Assembly: GCA_018644785.1 (NCBI GenBank)
Contig: JABGPV010000134.1
Coordinates: 1 to 14,061 of the forward strand
DNA: 14,061 nt
Source: Deltaproteobacteria bacterium
Lineage (GTDB): Bacteria; Desulfobacterota; DSM-4660; Desulfatiglandales; Desulfatiglandaceae
Reading direction: 5' to 3'
In this document: positions 13,975-14,061 of the stretch, one piece after another
Position numbering within the stretch: the stretch's first letter is position 1
How the letters are laid out: every line of letters begins with the position of its first letter
The notes under the pieces: generated by a model
Databases searched by the model: none
Seen by the model: only the letters and a program-made list of their open reading frames with translations
Told to the model about the DNA's origin: nothing
Position numbers and translations under genes: made by a program

Positions 13975-14061
13975 TCTTTTCAGATATCAGGTCCACCGGT
14001 TCCCTGCCCGGGGCCGAAATCCCACGCCGGACCAACAACGACCCCTCAACGAGATAGAACT
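13970..14061 (-). CDS. Possible C-terminal end of a convergent gene (partial, uncertain)
   Basis: On the minus strand a frame stays open from the window edge for 29 codons to a TGA at 13972-13970. It reads like protein (FYLVEGSLLVRRG, then REPVDLISEKR). Other frames of this GC-rich tail are open too, so the openness is not evidence by itself. I do not recognise a family. It would overlap the last unit of the heptamer repeat. Confidence 0.25.
   Translation of the reverse strand, partial: FYLVEGSLLVRRGISAPGREPVDLISEKR

Overview
The window looks like an ordinary chromosomal stretch from an anaerobic Desulfobacterota-type bacterium (a sulfate-reducer-like deltaproteobacterium). This is inferred from family content, not from a marker gene. 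The clues are two hybrid histidine kinases, one opening with a 'YEELEQRVEELE' coiled coil often seen in that group, a C_GCAxxG_C_C family protein, a CGGC-domain protein, and a UbiB/ABC1 kinase with no ubiquinone genes beside it. I see no rRNA, tRNA, CRISPR array, insertion sequence or phage gene.

Layout. (1) 1-766: the 3' end of a sigma-54-dependent activator, a terminator-like hairpin, then a near-consensus promoter and leader for a 58-residue two-helix membrane protein. (2) 827-3775: a UbiB/ABC1-family kinase (minus) and a LeuB-like beta-decarboxylating dehydrogenase (plus), divergent from a 153-bp region with a plausible promoter on each strand. (3) 3776-5337: a strong 14-bp-stem hairpin, a cysteine-rich C_GCAxxG_C_C protein (minus), a 523-bp gene-poor gap holding what looks like the wrecked C-terminus of an SGNH/GDSL hydrolase, and a CGGC-domain protein (plus) with CGDC in place of CGGC. 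(4) 5483-5989: a 168-residue three-helix membrane protein of unknown function. (5) 6100-11110: two consecutive hybrid sensor kinases with very similar kinase-plus-receiver halves but different sensors, one cytoplasmic with two PAS domains, one with a periplasmic solute-binding domain, a membrane anchor and two PAS domains. (6) 11270-13936: a probable two-gene operon of a phosphohexomutase (PMM/PGM family) and an alkaline-phosphatase-superfamily phosphodiesterase, followed by degenerate GTTTCAA heptamer repeats and possibly the tail of a convergent gene.

The genes do not form one obvious pathway. The clearest functional units are the paralogous hybrid-kinase pair, which has no response-regulator or HPt gene beside it, and the mutase/phosphodiesterase pair. 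I found no convincing new multi-gene system. The items most worth checking are the kinase pair, the SGNH remnant, the CGDC variant, the altered specificity helix of the LeuB-like enzyme, the unknown membrane protein, and the repeat-flanked leader of the small membrane-protein gene.
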